This document shows, piece after piece, positions 45,568-54,626 of a DNA stretch of 64,000 bases. Both the position numbers and the translations under genes were made by a program. Source of the stretch: an uncultured Desulfobacterales bacterium (GTDB lineage: Bacteria > Desulfobacterota > Desulfobacteria > Desulfobacterales > JAHEIW01); the NCBI GenBank assembly GCA_947259495.1, contig CAMYLV010000001.1:1-64000 (forward strand), in the 5' to 3' direction. The notes beneath the pieces are model-generated. The model saw only the letters and a program-made list of their open reading frames with translations, did no database searches and was not told the origin of the DNA. Position 1 is the stretch's first letter. Every line of letters starts with the position of its first letter.

Positions 45568-46181
45568 CGGTCTGATAGTAAAAATGCAAACATTGAATCC
45601 AATTGTTCGGCCTTTATTTTTCAAGGATATCTGTCCGTTATATCGAGACCTCTTTTCCCGAAGCGAAAAAAAATAATCTAACGCTGCAGCTTTGCTGCAG
45701 CCCTTGCTTATTTGATCGCTATACCCACCATTTTCATTCTGTTAGAAAATTCCAAAAAACTGACGATTTTACACATTTTGTTTAGCGAATAAAATTGTTG
45801 ATAACGTGTTGATAACCATGAATCTATCTATAATTTTTAAGAAAATTTTCGGCTTTGATAAACTGTTAAAATAAATGGATATAATTTCCCATATGATCTA
45901 AATTTAAAATATTTCAGATAGATGCACATTGTTGATAACTCTGTTCGGCCTAATTTGAAAAACAGGTATAATCCCATTTGACATCAGCGCCAATTTGGCC
46001 AAATATGAAATAACTCGGGCGCAGCAGTCGAAGGGCTGTTGAAACGGCCTATAATACCTACATGTTGTGGTTTGCAGGAAAGGCGACACAATATATTGTT
46101 GACCTTGTGCCTTATTTTGGACCATAGTATTTAGAGTTTCAGCTAAATTTTAACCACCTAATTATTTTTAAGGAAGGTATC
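45568..46181. other. 614-bp intergenic region before response regulator
   Basis: No convincing coding sequence. Near the start, GCTGCAGC-TTT-GCTGCAGC (45683-45701) forms a perfect 8-bp hairpin but has no T-run. A second feature is the palindrome ATTTGGCCAAAT at 45993-46004, beside a TTGACA (45978-45983) and AATATG (46002-46007) spaced 18 bp; this could be a promoter with an overlapping operator. The middle is strongly AT-rich. Confidence 0.45.
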
Positions 46182-46553
46182 ATGTGCACGATTTTGGTGA
46201 TTGATGATGAAAAAGGTATTTTGCATGTGATCCGAGAGGCATTAACACGTTTTGGCCATGACGTTGAAACAGCGCTCGACGGGATTGAAGGTATTCAAAA
46301 ATTTGATGATGGCAGCTACGATATGGTGATTACCGATCTGCGCATGCCAGGCATCGATGGCAAAGGAGTGGTTGCGCATATTCGCGCTTCCTGCAATAAT
46401 GCCATACCGATTATCGGTATTTCAGGTACGCCCTGGCAGATTCAGGACTCAGGTTTTGATGCGATCCTGGTCAAACCGTTTCCGCTTCTGGATCTGGTGG
46501 AGTCGGTCAAAAAGCTGGCAACGATCCCGCTCAAAACCGCCATGAGTGCCTGA
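46182..46553 (+). CDS. Single-domain response regulator (CheY-like)
   Basis: The 123-residue receiver domain stands alone with no output domain. It has the acidic pair in VIDDEKG, the phospho-accepting aspartate in MVITDLRMPG (about residue 51), and the conserved lysine in LVKPFP. It probably passes phosphate in a relay or binds a partner. The nearest kinase is the hybrid histidine kinase 2 kb downstream on the other strand; pairing is speculative. AAGGAAGG precedes the ATG. Confidence 0.92.
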   Translation: MCTILVIDDEKGILHVIREALTRFGHDVETALDGIEGIQKFDDGSYDMVITDLRMPGIDGKGVVAHIRASCNNAIPIIGISGTPWQIQDSGFDAILVKPFPLLDLVESVKKLATIPLKTAMSA

Positions 46554-46593
46554 GGAATTTTCTCGGTCAAGAGCCTCTGCAGTAAAAAATATC

Positions 46594-46628
46594 AGCCGCT
46601 TGACTCTCTGAGATCAGCGGCTTTTTTA
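46594..46628 (+). terminator. Rho-independent terminator after response regulator
   Basis: AGCCGCT (46594-46600) pairs with AGCGGCT (46616-46622) around a 15-nt loop and is followed by TTTTTTA. It lies 40 bp past the stop. Confidence 0.75.
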
Positions 46629-46668
46629 TTCATTTCTGAAGCGGCCCCCCGGACAGGCCCGTTTCATA

Positions 46669-47871
46669 TTATGCGGGCGTAAATTTTCCATTTTCATATA
46701 TCGTGACTTTTTTACCGGATTTTAAAAGGGCGACCACTTGTTTCCGTTCTGTGTTGACAAAATCCCAGTGTAAGGCCGAATCGTTAAATCCCAGTTTGCG
46801 CTTCATCTGCTCTGTCAGTTCTATGGGCTTGCCGGAATACGTATTCGAATAGGAAGATCCCAACGCAATGTGACAGTTACCGTATTTGCCGCCGTAGTTT
46901 TCATCATAGAGGGTGTTGGCCATAAAACTGTTGATGCGTGAAAATCGCTTGTCGGTTAATGAAAACTCCCCCAGGCGACCGGCACCTTTATCCATTCCCA
47001 GCTGCTGGCGGACAAAGGATTGGCCCTTTTCAGCGGTAATTTTGACCAATCGGCCATCTTTAAATTTCAGGCGAACGCCGCGCACATAATTGCCGCTGCG
47101 ATAGGAGGGTTGGTCCGCGTAATAAGTGCCCTGCGTTCCCCGCCAATCCGGTGAGACGAATATTTCAAAACTGGGAATATTACGACCGGATATACCGACC
47201 CAGCGCCTACTGTCTCCCAGTGAAATGTGCAGGTTTACATTTTCAGATGACACCAGCAAAGCTGTTACCGGCAACCGGTTGAGCCAGCGCTTAATGGCTT
47301 GCGCTTGCTTAAAGACGCGCTGCCATTCAGTCACCGGAGATGCCGCATTTAGAAAACAGGCCCTGGCGACCTGAGCGGCATAGGCTTTTTGACTGATGCG
47401 TGCATGTTTCGCGAGCTGAGCGGTCGGCAAAATGCACAACGTCCAGCTAAATTTTCCCTGGGCTTCTCTTTTATCGAGCAAATCGCGCAGTTTCTTTTTG
47501 GAAAGAACCGCCTTTGCGATTCTTTTTGGATCAATTTTCGCCAGATGGGTCATCGATTCGGGCGCGTAAAGCGATATGCTGCCATTGATACGAGTAAACA
47601 AATTTTCTTCACCGGGAGGGATATAAACCAGTTGTTTGCTGTTGGCCAGCGTATAAAAATCGTACTCCATCGTGGCGGTGGGGTTTAACCGCAACAACGG
47701 ATGCGCACCGGTTTCGAGCAATCTGGCGTACAGAATTTCGGCCAAGCGGATGGCCGCCAGATCGAAGCGCACAAGGACGATGTCGTTTCTGGCAATACGG
47801 CGGGATTTAGCGGTCTGAAGGCCCCACAATAAAACATCGGCGTAGTGGTTGAGTTGTTTTTCGGTGAGCAC
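46669..47871 (-). CDS. M29 family aminopeptidase
   Basis: This is a cobalt/zinc-dependent exopeptidase family (thermophilic aminopeptidase T-type). The 400-residue protein has N-terminal ALLVSSENVNLHISLGDSRR in the middle region and C-terminal metal-site blocks: NCHIALGSSYSNTY and SALHWDFVNTERKQV. The Glu/His set in the C-terminal half looks intact. It is cytoplasmic, with no signal peptide. It stands alone, convergent with the response regulator. Confidence 0.85.
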   Translation of the reverse strand: MLTEKQLNHYADVLLWGLQTAKSRRIARNDIVLVRFDLAAIRLAEILYARLLETGAHPLLRLNPTATMEYDFYTLANSKQLVYIPPGEENLFTRINGSISLYAPESMTHLAKIDPKRIAKAVLSKKKLRDLLDKREAQGKFSWTLCILPTAQLAKHARISQKAYAAQVARACFLNAASPVTEWQRVFKQAQAIKRWLNRLPVTALLVSSENVNLHISLGDSRRWVGISGRNIPSFEIFVSPDWRGTQGTYYADQPSYRSGNYVRGVRLKFKDGRLVKITAEKGQSFVRQQLGMDKGAGRLGEFSLTDKRFSRINSFMANTLYDENYGGKYGNCHIALGSSYSNTYSGKPIELTEQMKRKLGFNDSALHWDFVNTERKQVVALLKSGKKVTIYENGKFTPA

Positions 47872-47897
47872 GTTTCCCCTCCTGTGTTTGGCACTTG

Positions 47898-47946
47898 CTT
47901 CCGGTACCGGGCGGCTGGCTTCTGACAGCTCGCTACTGGCTGCTGT
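47898..47946. repeat. Heptad array upstream of the M29 gene
   Basis: Seven consecutive 7-nt units fit in register (CTTCCGG, TACCGGG, CGGCTGG, CTTCTGA, CAGCTCG, CTACTGG, CTGCTGT). They lie 27 bp upstream of the M29 start codon (leftward). Confidence 0.45.
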
Positions 47947-48059
47947 TTCTGAGATGCATGTCTGACTTAGGTTAAAATCAGGTTTTTCCCCTGAAAATTG
48001 AATCAGGTTTAAAATTCAAAAATTTACAGCCGACAAGCAGCCAGATGCCGGTAACGGCC

Positions 48060-48311
48060 TTATGATTCTTCTTTTAAAAAAAGGTCATGATACTCTGTGT
48101 CGGTCAGATGCTCTTTGAGCAGGCGGGTCATCATGTTAAATACTTCGGACAGTTCATCCTCAGACAGGCGCTTTATAAGGGTCTTCATCAAACGGTCATC
48201 CGAGAATTTCTGAAGGAAATAGACCACTGTATTTTCATCGGTCTCGCGATCCGCACCAAAGCCCACCAGACCATCATATGTTTCCACAAAATTATGTGCG
48301 TGAAGCTTCAT
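48060..48311 (-). CDS. Small conserved cytoplasmic protein
   Basis: I recognise no named family with certainty. The 83-residue soluble protein begins MKLHAHNFVETYDGLVGFG and continues VVYFLQKFSDDRLMKTLIKRLS and TDTEYHDLFLKEES. The regular helix-rich composition and a GGTGGACG site before the ATG support a real gene. It is flanked on both sides by repeat-rich non-coding sequence. No motif indicates its role. Confidence 0.75.
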   Translation of the reverse strand: MKLHAHNFVETYDGLVGFGADRETDENTVVYFLQKFSDDRLMKTLIKRLSEDELSEVFNMMTRLLKEHLTDTEYHDLFLKEES

Positions 48312-48653
48312 CGTCCACCTGCACCTTCCTGAGAAAAAGATTGAATAAATGCACCCGACTTGCTTTAGGCGGATGGGCCCACTGGCGAATTGTCTTGCAT
48401 AAAAAAGATATCTTTATGATTCATAATTGAAAAAAACATGAGGGTCAATATAGCTTCTATATTGGCGCGTCAGGTGAAAAAGCAAGCGCTTTGAAAGGGC
48501 TTCTATAGACTTATTTTTCGCATATGGGCAAGTTATACCGTTTTCCATAATAATGTTCCGGAATAAGGAAGTGTGGCATAGGGGGTTGTAGAAAGAAACG
48601 TTTGAATACCGGACGTTTTTTTGACAATCCCTCTAACAGGAGGGGGGAGCGTT
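48312..48653. other. 342-bp intergenic region with repeat copy C
   Basis: The left half (48312-48532) shows no gene or clear signal. The right half holds the third copy of the double-hairpin repeat (next entry), ending about 20 bp before the histidine-kinase stop codon. Confidence 0.5.
48533..48634 (-). repeat. 105-bp double-hairpin repeat, copy C (reverse)
   Basis: Read on the minus strand this matches copies A and B: the TTATACC-type arm end, an internal ATTCCGG-type part, and then GGTTGTAGAAAG, ACGT(T) and ACGTTTTTTT hairpin arms ending in ACAATCCC. It is more diverged than A and B, with substitutions in the second hairpin. Confidence 0.7.
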
Positions 48654-50429
48654 TCAATTTAGCCGATTTTGATCCAGGACATTACGGATGGTGGTGGCCA
48701 GATCATTTTTTATAACCGGTTTCATGACAAACTTCTGGATACCCATTGACAGTGCTTTTTCTTCGGTGATGTCTTCGTTAAAACCGGTGCACAAAATCAC
48801 GGGCAGGTCAGGTTTGATGTCCAACAATTTTTGAGCCAGTTCATCGCCGGTCATATATGGCATGGTCATGTCCGTGATCACCAGGTCATAATTTTGTGGA
48901 TCTTTCGAAAATTCTTTCAGCGCTTCGACGCTATCCGTTCGGGCAGTGACCTGATAGCCCAAATTTTCAAGCATCTGTCGCTCCATGGCAATGATTTGCT
49001 CTTCGTCATCGATGAGAAGGATGCGTTCGGTGCCCTTTTCCGCGCCATTGACGGGTTCAAATTCTGTTTGGACATCTCCATCCTCGACCACCGGCAGATA
49101 AACCGTGAAGATCGTTCCTTTTCCCGGCGAGCTGGCAGCGGTGATATCACCCCGGTGGTTTTTAACGATACCATGAATGACCGATAACCCCAGCCCGGTT
49201 CCTTTACCCTGTTCTTTGGTGGTATAGTAGGGTTCAAAAATCCTGTCGAGCACGGAAGCATCCATGCCGCAGCCTTCATCTTTAACCAGTAGCTGCAAAT
49301 GATTACCGGGCTGCATTCCGATCTTTTGAATGGTTTGTTCATAGCCGACATGCACCTCCTTCATGCTGACTTCGAGCTTGCCGCCCTTATCCTGCATCGC
49401 ATGATAGGCGTTGGTGCACAGATTCATAATGACCTGATGGATTTGGGTGGCATCTCCCATTACCGGGGCACATTCTTCATCGATGTTGTGCACAATTTCG
49501 ATAGACGCCGGAATCGATGCGCGCAATAGTTTGAGAGCCTCTTTTATGATCTGTTGAACCTTTACGGGTTTGCGTTCCTGGCCGCTTTGCCGACTGAACG
49601 TTAGAATTTGCTGGACCAGATCCTTGGCGCGGTTGGCGGCTTTAAGAATTTCTCCAAGGTTGTTATGCGCCACACTGTCTTCAAGCACTTCATCCATGGT
49701 CAATTCAGTATATCCGACGATCGGAAATAAGATATTATTAAAATCATGTGCAATACCACCTGCCAGGGTGCCGATTGCTTGGATCTTGAGGACCTGTTGC
49801 AATTGGCGTTCATATTTGGCCAGGGCCTGGGTCCGCTCTTCGACCATTTTTTCAAGGAGTTCATTTTGATTGCGCAGCAGCGAATAAAACTCGAGGCTCT
49901 CCAGGGCATTGGCCGTATTGAGCAATATAATCGATAACAGGGTCAGAGAAGTGTCCGGGATTTTACTGTTTTTTTCAGGCAGCAACCCAATGTACATACC
50001 CCGGATACGCGAGTAGGTGGCAATAACATGTAAAACAAATTTTCGACTGTGATCCCGGGAGGATATCAAAACGCCGCGCTTTTCTCTGATGGCCCAGGCA
50101 AAATAGCCTTTTTCGATCATGTGATCGACTTCTGCTTTGATATATTTTTTCAAATGGCTCGCATTGCATACAGCTAAATCAAAATTGGAACTTTCCTGGT
50201 CCACTAGATAGAACGCGTTAGCTTCAAAAGGAATCAGATGGCTGATCCGCTTATCAGCTTCCTGCAAAATATGTTTGGGGCCGTAGCCCTTATTAATATT
50301 TTCTTGGAAATCACCCAGCGACAGGGCCATTTCGAGCGCGTTTTGGATAAAACGTCGATTTTCTTCAAGATAATCGATGCGGGTCAGGAGCTTGTCAGCA
50401 TCCATTTGTATGGTGGCAGCTTTATTCAT
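48654..50429 (-). CDS. Hybrid sensor histidine kinase with C-terminal receiver
   Basis: This 591-residue signalling protein has an N-terminal GAF-like sensor (about 30-185), a coiled coil, and a HisKA/HATPase core. The phosphorylated histidine is in GGIAHDFNNIL. The ATPase has NLCTNAYHAM, DEGCGMD and GTGLGLSVIHG. A C-terminal receiver (about 470-591) has LIDDEEQ, TDMTMPYMTG and a KPVIK lysine. No membrane segment is seen, so it is a cytoplasmic sensor. Its start is 8 bp from the HDOD gene, indicating co-transcription. Confidence 0.93.
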   Translation of the reverse strand: MNKAATIQMDADKLLTRIDYLEENRRFIQNALEMALSLGDFQENINKGYGPKHILQEADKRISHLIPFEANAFYLVDQESSNFDLAVCNASHLKKYIKAEVDHMIEKGYFAWAIREKRGVLISSRDHSRKFVLHVIATYSRIRGMYIGLLPEKNSKIPDTSLTLLSIILLNTANALESLEFYSLLRNQNELLEKMVEERTQALAKYERQLQQVLKIQAIGTLAGGIAHDFNNILFPIVGYTELTMDEVLEDSVAHNNLGEILKAANRAKDLVQQILTFSRQSGQERKPVKVQQIIKEALKLLRASIPASIEIVHNIDEECAPVMGDATQIHQVIMNLCTNAYHAMQDKGGKLEVSMKEVHVGYEQTIQKIGMQPGNHLQLLVKDEGCGMDASVLDRIFEPYYTTKEQGKGTGLGLSVIHGIVKNHRGDITAASSPGKGTIFTVYLPVVEDGDVQTEFEPVNGAEKGTERILLIDDEEQIIAMERQMLENLGYQVTARTDSVEALKEFSKDPQNYDLVITDMTMPYMTGDELAQKLLDIKPDLPVILCTGFNEDITEEKALSMGIQKFVMKPVIKNDLATTIRNVLDQNRLN

Positions 50430-50436
50430 TATAAGG

Positions 50437-51660
50437 TTAAATGTCCAGTAAAGATTCTAGTGCAAAATATTGATGGGTTGCCTGTTTGGTAATCACATCA
50501 AAACAGCTCGGTGACAGTTCCAGGCTTTCCCAGGCGGCAACGTCCAGTGGTGGTACAAAACGTTCACCGCTGGTACCAATTCCCAGTCCGTTTGTTATAA
50601 TATCCGCCAGATGAACCAGGGTGGCGGGTAACGGTTGCTGGGCTTTCTGGGGGCTATGATGGAAAAAAACATTGTTTTCCAGAACCATGGGCAGTTTCCA
50701 TTGCTGTAACAGATGCTTGACCAGATGCGTATGGTTACAGCCTAAATAATCCGTTTCTTGCATGTACAGCAGCATTTCTGAAGATCGCGCGCGGCTCAAT
50801 ATATTGCGGGATTCATTAGGAAAATTCCTATAGAGAATCAGCCGACCCAGATCATGCAGCAGCCCAGAGACAAACAGCTGTTCTGTCTGAGGCATGTTTT
50901 TGTGCGCGGCCAAAATTCGTGAAATGATACCGCATGCTAGACTGTGTCTCAGAAAGGAGTACATGCTCAGGATCTCCTTTGGAATTTTGCTAAACTGTGA
51001 GATCAAACTGATGCCGAGCGCCAGCCCGGAAATTTCGCGCGTGCCGATCAATGTGACCGCCAGCGATATTTTGTCGATTTTGGATGGGAACCCGTAAAAG
51101 GGCGAATTCACAATTTTTAGCAGCAGGGCGGTTAAACTCGGACTGCGCTGAACCACCTGCGCTATATCTTCTGCCGATGACAATGGATTGGCAATAACCT
51201 CATTTAATTCAAAAACGATGGAAGGTATCTCCGGCAGCGAAATATTTTTGTTTTTCAGTTTAAGCAGAAAATCTCTACCATTTGCCTTTTGCTGGCTGTC
51301 AACTTCCGCCAGATCGATCATTTTTTCATTATCAGAAAAATTGTGTTTGCTGCGAAACTCGACAGAAATTCGAAAAATTTCTTTGATTGCCGGATGCTCT
51401 AAATCAACATGACGAAACAGGCTCGCGGTGTTTTCTTTGATTTTTTCAATTCGTTCCGGACTTGCGGAGTCGGCGGAAACATTTTTGTTACGATTGTTTC
51501 CCTGGATATTGACTTCAGTAACTCCCCATATCTTGAAAATTCGGATATGAGACGATTCGATTTTTTTATCTTTTTTCAGAAGCAGTCGTCCATTGACATC
51601 CCTGACCTCCTCATCCAGGATCATGCCCGGTATTAGATCGTTAATGTGAGTAAGGCCCAT
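50437..51660 (-). CDS. HDOD domain signalling protein
   Basis: The 407-residue protein has a short N-terminal region (VNGRLLLKKDKKI) and an HDOD domain (about 135-340), a degenerate HD-type fold found in signalling proteins. The motif SGLLHDLGRLILYRN keeps HD-like residues. HDOD proteins often act as effectors in two-component or cyclic-di-GMP networks. It is the upstream partner of the hybrid kinase and starts the operon. Confidence 0.87.
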   Translation of the reverse strand: MGLTHINDLIPGMILDEEVRDVNGRLLLKKDKKIESSHIRIFKIWGVTEVNIQGNNRNKNVSADSASPERIEKIKENTASLFRHVDLEHPAIKEIFRISVEFRSKHNFSDNEKMIDLAEVDSQQKANGRDFLLKLKNKNISLPEIPSIVFELNEVIANPLSSAEDIAQVVQRSPSLTALLLKIVNSPFYGFPSKIDKISLAVTLIGTREISGLALGISLISQFSKIPKEILSMYSFLRHSLACGIISRILAAHKNMPQTEQLFVSGLLHDLGRLILYRNFPNESRNILSRARSSEMLLYMQETDYLGCNHTHLVKHLLQQWKLPMVLENNVFFHHSPQKAQQPLPATLVHLADIITNGLGIGTSGERFVPPLDVAAWESLELSPSCFDVITKQATHQYFALESLLDI

Positions 51661-51972
51661 TTGACGTGACTCCAGCTGTTAGCAAACAATCGAATAGTTC
51701 TTTATCATATTAAAATTATATAGAATGTTTTATATTACCGTCTGTGCAGCCGCCGGGATCGATCCAATTTGTCCCTGTGGCGCTATTAATGATTATCGTC
51801 TTACTGGTGCATAACTTAAGGAAAAATAAGAAAAATCGGACCTTTCGTAAATTTTAAGCATGGCCGTATGTGTGCGGGGCCCATTTCAATCCCGGAAAAC
51901 AGGGGTGAGATGTGTTCAGGGAAAAGCAGCAGGCGATGACAGTGGCCTGGAGTCCGTCCTTGCCGAGTTCTG
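51661..51972. other. 312-bp intergenic region
   Basis: I see no convincing gene, repeat or clear terminator here. It separates the leftward HDOD-kinase operon from the leftward alpha/beta hydrolase, so it should hold the HDOD promoter near its left end. Confidence 0.4.
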
Positions 51973-52788
51973 TTATTGCGCTGCAGGGGAGGTCAGGCGG
52001 TGTGCCAATTTTGCTATAGCAGTCAGGTAGTCCTGCAGGCCGTGCATGAAGATATCGTTGTGATTCGCTTCTGGGATTTTGAGCAGGGTTTTATCGGCTG
52101 CCGGGCATGTTTCAAACAGAAGCGCACCTTCATCGAAGGGGATGATATGATCCTGTTGGGCATGAATGATCAGCGTGGGCTTATGAAAATTACGGATTTT
52201 GTCAACGTTGCGAAATCCCTGGTCCTCCTCAAAGCCGATTTCGGCGGTATTGACGCCTAAAAGCTGCAGCAGCGGGGCAGTACTGGCAAATCCGCTTTCG
52301 ACAATCAGCCCATCGATTCGGGCGGGGTAATGAGATGCCAGTTCAAGTACGGATGCACTGCCGAGGGATCGGCCCATTAGCACCAGCGGGCCAGGGTAAC
52401 CGTTTTTTGCGAGCCATTGGTTTGCAAAGTCGAAAACAATATGGCAATCGCGCATCATGGCCGTTACGGTGGGCTGGCCGGTGGAACGACCGTAACCGCG
52501 ATAATCAACAGCCAAAAAGTTGATTCCCATTTGATTTGCGATTTGGCCGAAATCATCGTAATCTGCTACGATTTCGCCATTGCCGTGGAAAAAAAGGATG
52601 TTCGCGCCGGATTTTTCGGTCAGATGGAATCGGGCCCCGAGACCAATTTCAGCTTCAACCGGGATCATGATCAGGGTATCGTCCATTGCAGATTTCGATT
52701 GCCCGAACTCGGGCCGCGGATGAAACAGAACGTTCGATATGGCGGGTTGGTCCAAAAGCGAATAATTTATTTTTGAGATATCAATCAT
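51973..52788 (-). CDS. Alpha/beta hydrolase
   Basis: The 271-residue serine hydrolase has FFHGNGEIVADYDDF (oxyanion region), the nucleophile elbow LMGRSLGSASV (GxSxG), an acidic residue near IIHAQQDHIIPFDEG and histidine in EANHNDIF. Its ATG overlaps the end of the aldo/keto reductase (leftward). The substrate is unknown. The family resembles BAAT/lysophospholipase-like proteins. Confidence 0.85.
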   Translation of the reverse strand: MIDISKINYSLLDQPAISNVLFHPRPEFGQSKSAMDDTLIMIPVEAEIGLGARFHLTEKSGANILFFHGNGEIVADYDDFGQIANQMGINFLAVDYRGYGRSTGQPTVTAMMRDCHIVFDFANQWLAKNGYPGPLVLMGRSLGSASVLELASHYPARIDGLIVESGFASTAPLLQLLGVNTAEIGFEEDQGFRNVDKIRNFHKPTLIIHAQQDHIIPFDEGALLFETCPAADKTLLKIPEANHNDIFMHGLQDYLTAIAKLAHRLTSPAAQ

Positions 52789-53636
52789 CGGCGGTAGAAT
52801 GCCATCCTCCTGGCAATGGGCTTGAACACCTCTAATACACTTCGGTTCTCTTCTTCAGCAACCGGTTTTGCTGCGCGGCCGGTGTCGGCAAGGATTTTGA
52901 CTTCTGCAGGAGTTGTGCATCCCACAATGGCGACATCGATATCGCACGAAAGCGCATATTGTATCAGCGTTGCAGCTGTGATCTGCGCGTGCGGTAAAAG
53001 AAAATGGGAGGCGCCAAGAACTTTCATTCCGATAACGGCGATACCTTTTTTTCTGGCCGCCGGCAAGGTTTCGGTTAAAAATCCGCCTAAAATTCCCTCG
53101 ACCGGATTTACCGGCAGCATGACTGCATCAACCGGCCACTGATGGACCGCCTTTGTCAGGATGTGGGGAGCGTGATGTCCGGTTACGCCGATCGCTCGAA
53201 CTTTACCGGTGGCTTTGGCTTCAACAAAGGCTTCCAGGGCGCCGCCGACCTCCGAAATCATGGCGATATCGGCCGCTGTGCGGACATCATGAATTTGCCA
53301 CAGATCCAGGTAGTCGGTTTGCAGCCGCTGCAGGGATTGTTTCAGATCAGCCGCTGCGCCGCCTTTGTCACGACTGGCAGATTTGCTGGCCTGAAATATG
53401 CCAGCACGGATCTCCGGGTATTTTCCCCAGAGGCTGCCGTAATATAATTCGCTGTCGGCATAAACACGTGCTGAATCAAAATACGTTATTCCCTGATCGA
53501 TGGCTGCTTGTATGACTGCATGCGCCTCGCGTCCATGTCCGTGGGTGCGCAGGATGCCTTCACCGCCAAGACCCGTTCGGCTCACTGTTTGCTGAGTTTT
53601 TCCGAATAGACACTTTTGGATCTGCGTTTGGGTCAT
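52785..53636 (-). CDS. Aldo/keto reductase
   Basis: This NADPH-dependent TIM-barrel oxidoreductase has 283 residues. The catalytic Asp-Tyr-Lys-His set is present in YFDSARVYADSE, GIFQASKSAS and LWQIHDVRT. The C-terminus is atypical: several reductases carry longer ones. It is in the middle of a leftward cluster: agmatinase-like, this gene, then the hydrolase. The physiological substrate is unknown. Confidence 0.88.
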   Translation of the reverse strand: MTQTQIQKCLFGKTQQTVSRTGLGGEGILRTHGHGREAHAVIQAAIDQGITYFDSARVYADSELYYGSLWGKYPEIRAGIFQASKSASRDKGGAAADLKQSLQRLQTDYLDLWQIHDVRTAADIAMISEVGGALEAFVEAKATGKVRAIGVTGHHAPHILTKAVHQWPVDAVMLPVNPVEGILGGFLTETLPAARKKGIAVIGMKVLGASHFLLPHAQITAATLIQYALSCDIDVAIVGCTTPAEVKILADTGRAAKPVAEEENRSVLEVFKPIARRMAFYRR

Positions 53637-53649
53637 CGGGAGGTTCCTT

Positions 53650-54489
53650 TTAGGTAAGGCCCAGCGGTAATTCGAGCATGCGGGCGGCGACTTCTTTGAG
53701 GATTTTAACGGCCACCATCGCGGTAATTCCTGACGGATCTCGTTTGGGATTCAATTCGACGATGTCGGCGCCAGCGATCGGAGCCTGCAGTTGCTGGATC
53801 ATTTCAATCACCTGGCGGGTGCTCAATCCGCCGGGTTCATGATGAGAGACACCTGGGGCGAATGCCGGGTCAAGAACGTCCAGGTCAATTGAGAGATACA
53901 GCGGACCCGCCAACCGAGTGCTGGCTGCTTTTTCCAAATGCGGTATCGTGATCATTTCCACTCCAAAACGTTCAGCCTGCTGTTTCTGGTGCTGATTAAG
54001 CGCGCGAATACCGATCTGAACCAGGCGCGAGGCCAGCTTTTCTTCCATGATGCGCGCAAAGGAGCAGGCATGGGAGAAGCGGTTGTCGTCAAAGGTATCA
54101 TATAGGTCAGGGTGCGCATCCAGATGAACAATTTCAAGTCGGCCAAATTTTTTGTGAAAGGATCTCAAAATCGGATAGGTAATCGCATGATCGCCACCCA
54201 GAGAAATCAGGCGACAATCGCGGTTCAATATTTCGCTGATGGTTGCTTCAATGTTTTCAATGGCATCCGATTCGCCGTTGATGTCCATGTCACCGAGGTC
54301 AATAAAATCAGTTCGGGCTGCCAGATCGATGCCCGATTCGGAGCACAAATTGCCGGCACCGGAATTCATGACATCCCGGATTTGAGCAGGCGCCCGGGCG
54401 GCGCCGAGCATAAATGACGAATAAGCATCGAACGGGATTCCGACGACCGCGACCATTCCGGGTTTTAACGTATCAGGATGTTTTATCAT
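53650..54489 (-). CDS. Agmatinase / ureohydrolase family protein
   Basis: These Mn2+-dependent enzymes cleave agmatine or related guanidino compounds to urea. The 279-residue protein has all metal ligands: SLGGDHAITYP, HLDAHPDLYD and LSIDLDVLDPAFAPG. The length is slightly short compared with E. coli SpeB (306). It lies 13 bp upstream of the aldo/keto reductase. Substrate is not fixed by sequence; agmatine is likely, guanidinobutyrate or formimino-glutamate possible. Confidence 0.87.
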   Translation of the reverse strand: MIKHPDTLKPGMVAVVGIPFDAYSSFMLGAARAPAQIRDVMNSGAGNLCSESGIDLAARTDFIDLGDMDINGESDAIENIEATISEILNRDCRLISLGGDHAITYPILRSFHKKFGRLEIVHLDAHPDLYDTFDDNRFSHACSFARIMEEKLASRLVQIGIRALNQHQKQQAERFGVEMITIPHLEKAASTRLAGPLYLSIDLDVLDPAFAPGVSHHEPGGLSTRQVIEMIQQLQAPIAGADIVELNPKRDPSGITAMVAVKILKEVAARMLELPLGLT

Positions 54490-54497
54490 TTAATCTT

Positions 54498-54606
54498 ATA
54501 GTGGTTGTCAAAAAACGTTCTGTTATTCCAACGTTTTTTTCTACAACCACTTATACCCCAATTCCGTAATGGGGTGTTTTTAACCATGAAAAGCGGTATA
54601 AACAGC
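54498..54606 (+). repeat. 105-bp double-hairpin repeat, copy B
   Basis: This is the near-identical partner of copy A. The first hairpin is GTGGTTGT/ACAACCAC with CAAAAAACGTT and AACGTTTTTTT inner arms. The second has TTATACC/GGTATAA arms. It lies upstream of the agmatinase gene (leftward) and downstream of the DUF1566 gene. Confidence 0.88.
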
Positions 54607-54626
54607 TGGGATGCAGCACCAGCGGG

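Noticed and set aside
45568-46181. Replication origin with DnaA boxes in AT-rich spacer
   Set aside because: TTGATAAC-like strings occur but no clear TTATCCACA cluster and no dnaA/dnaN nearby.
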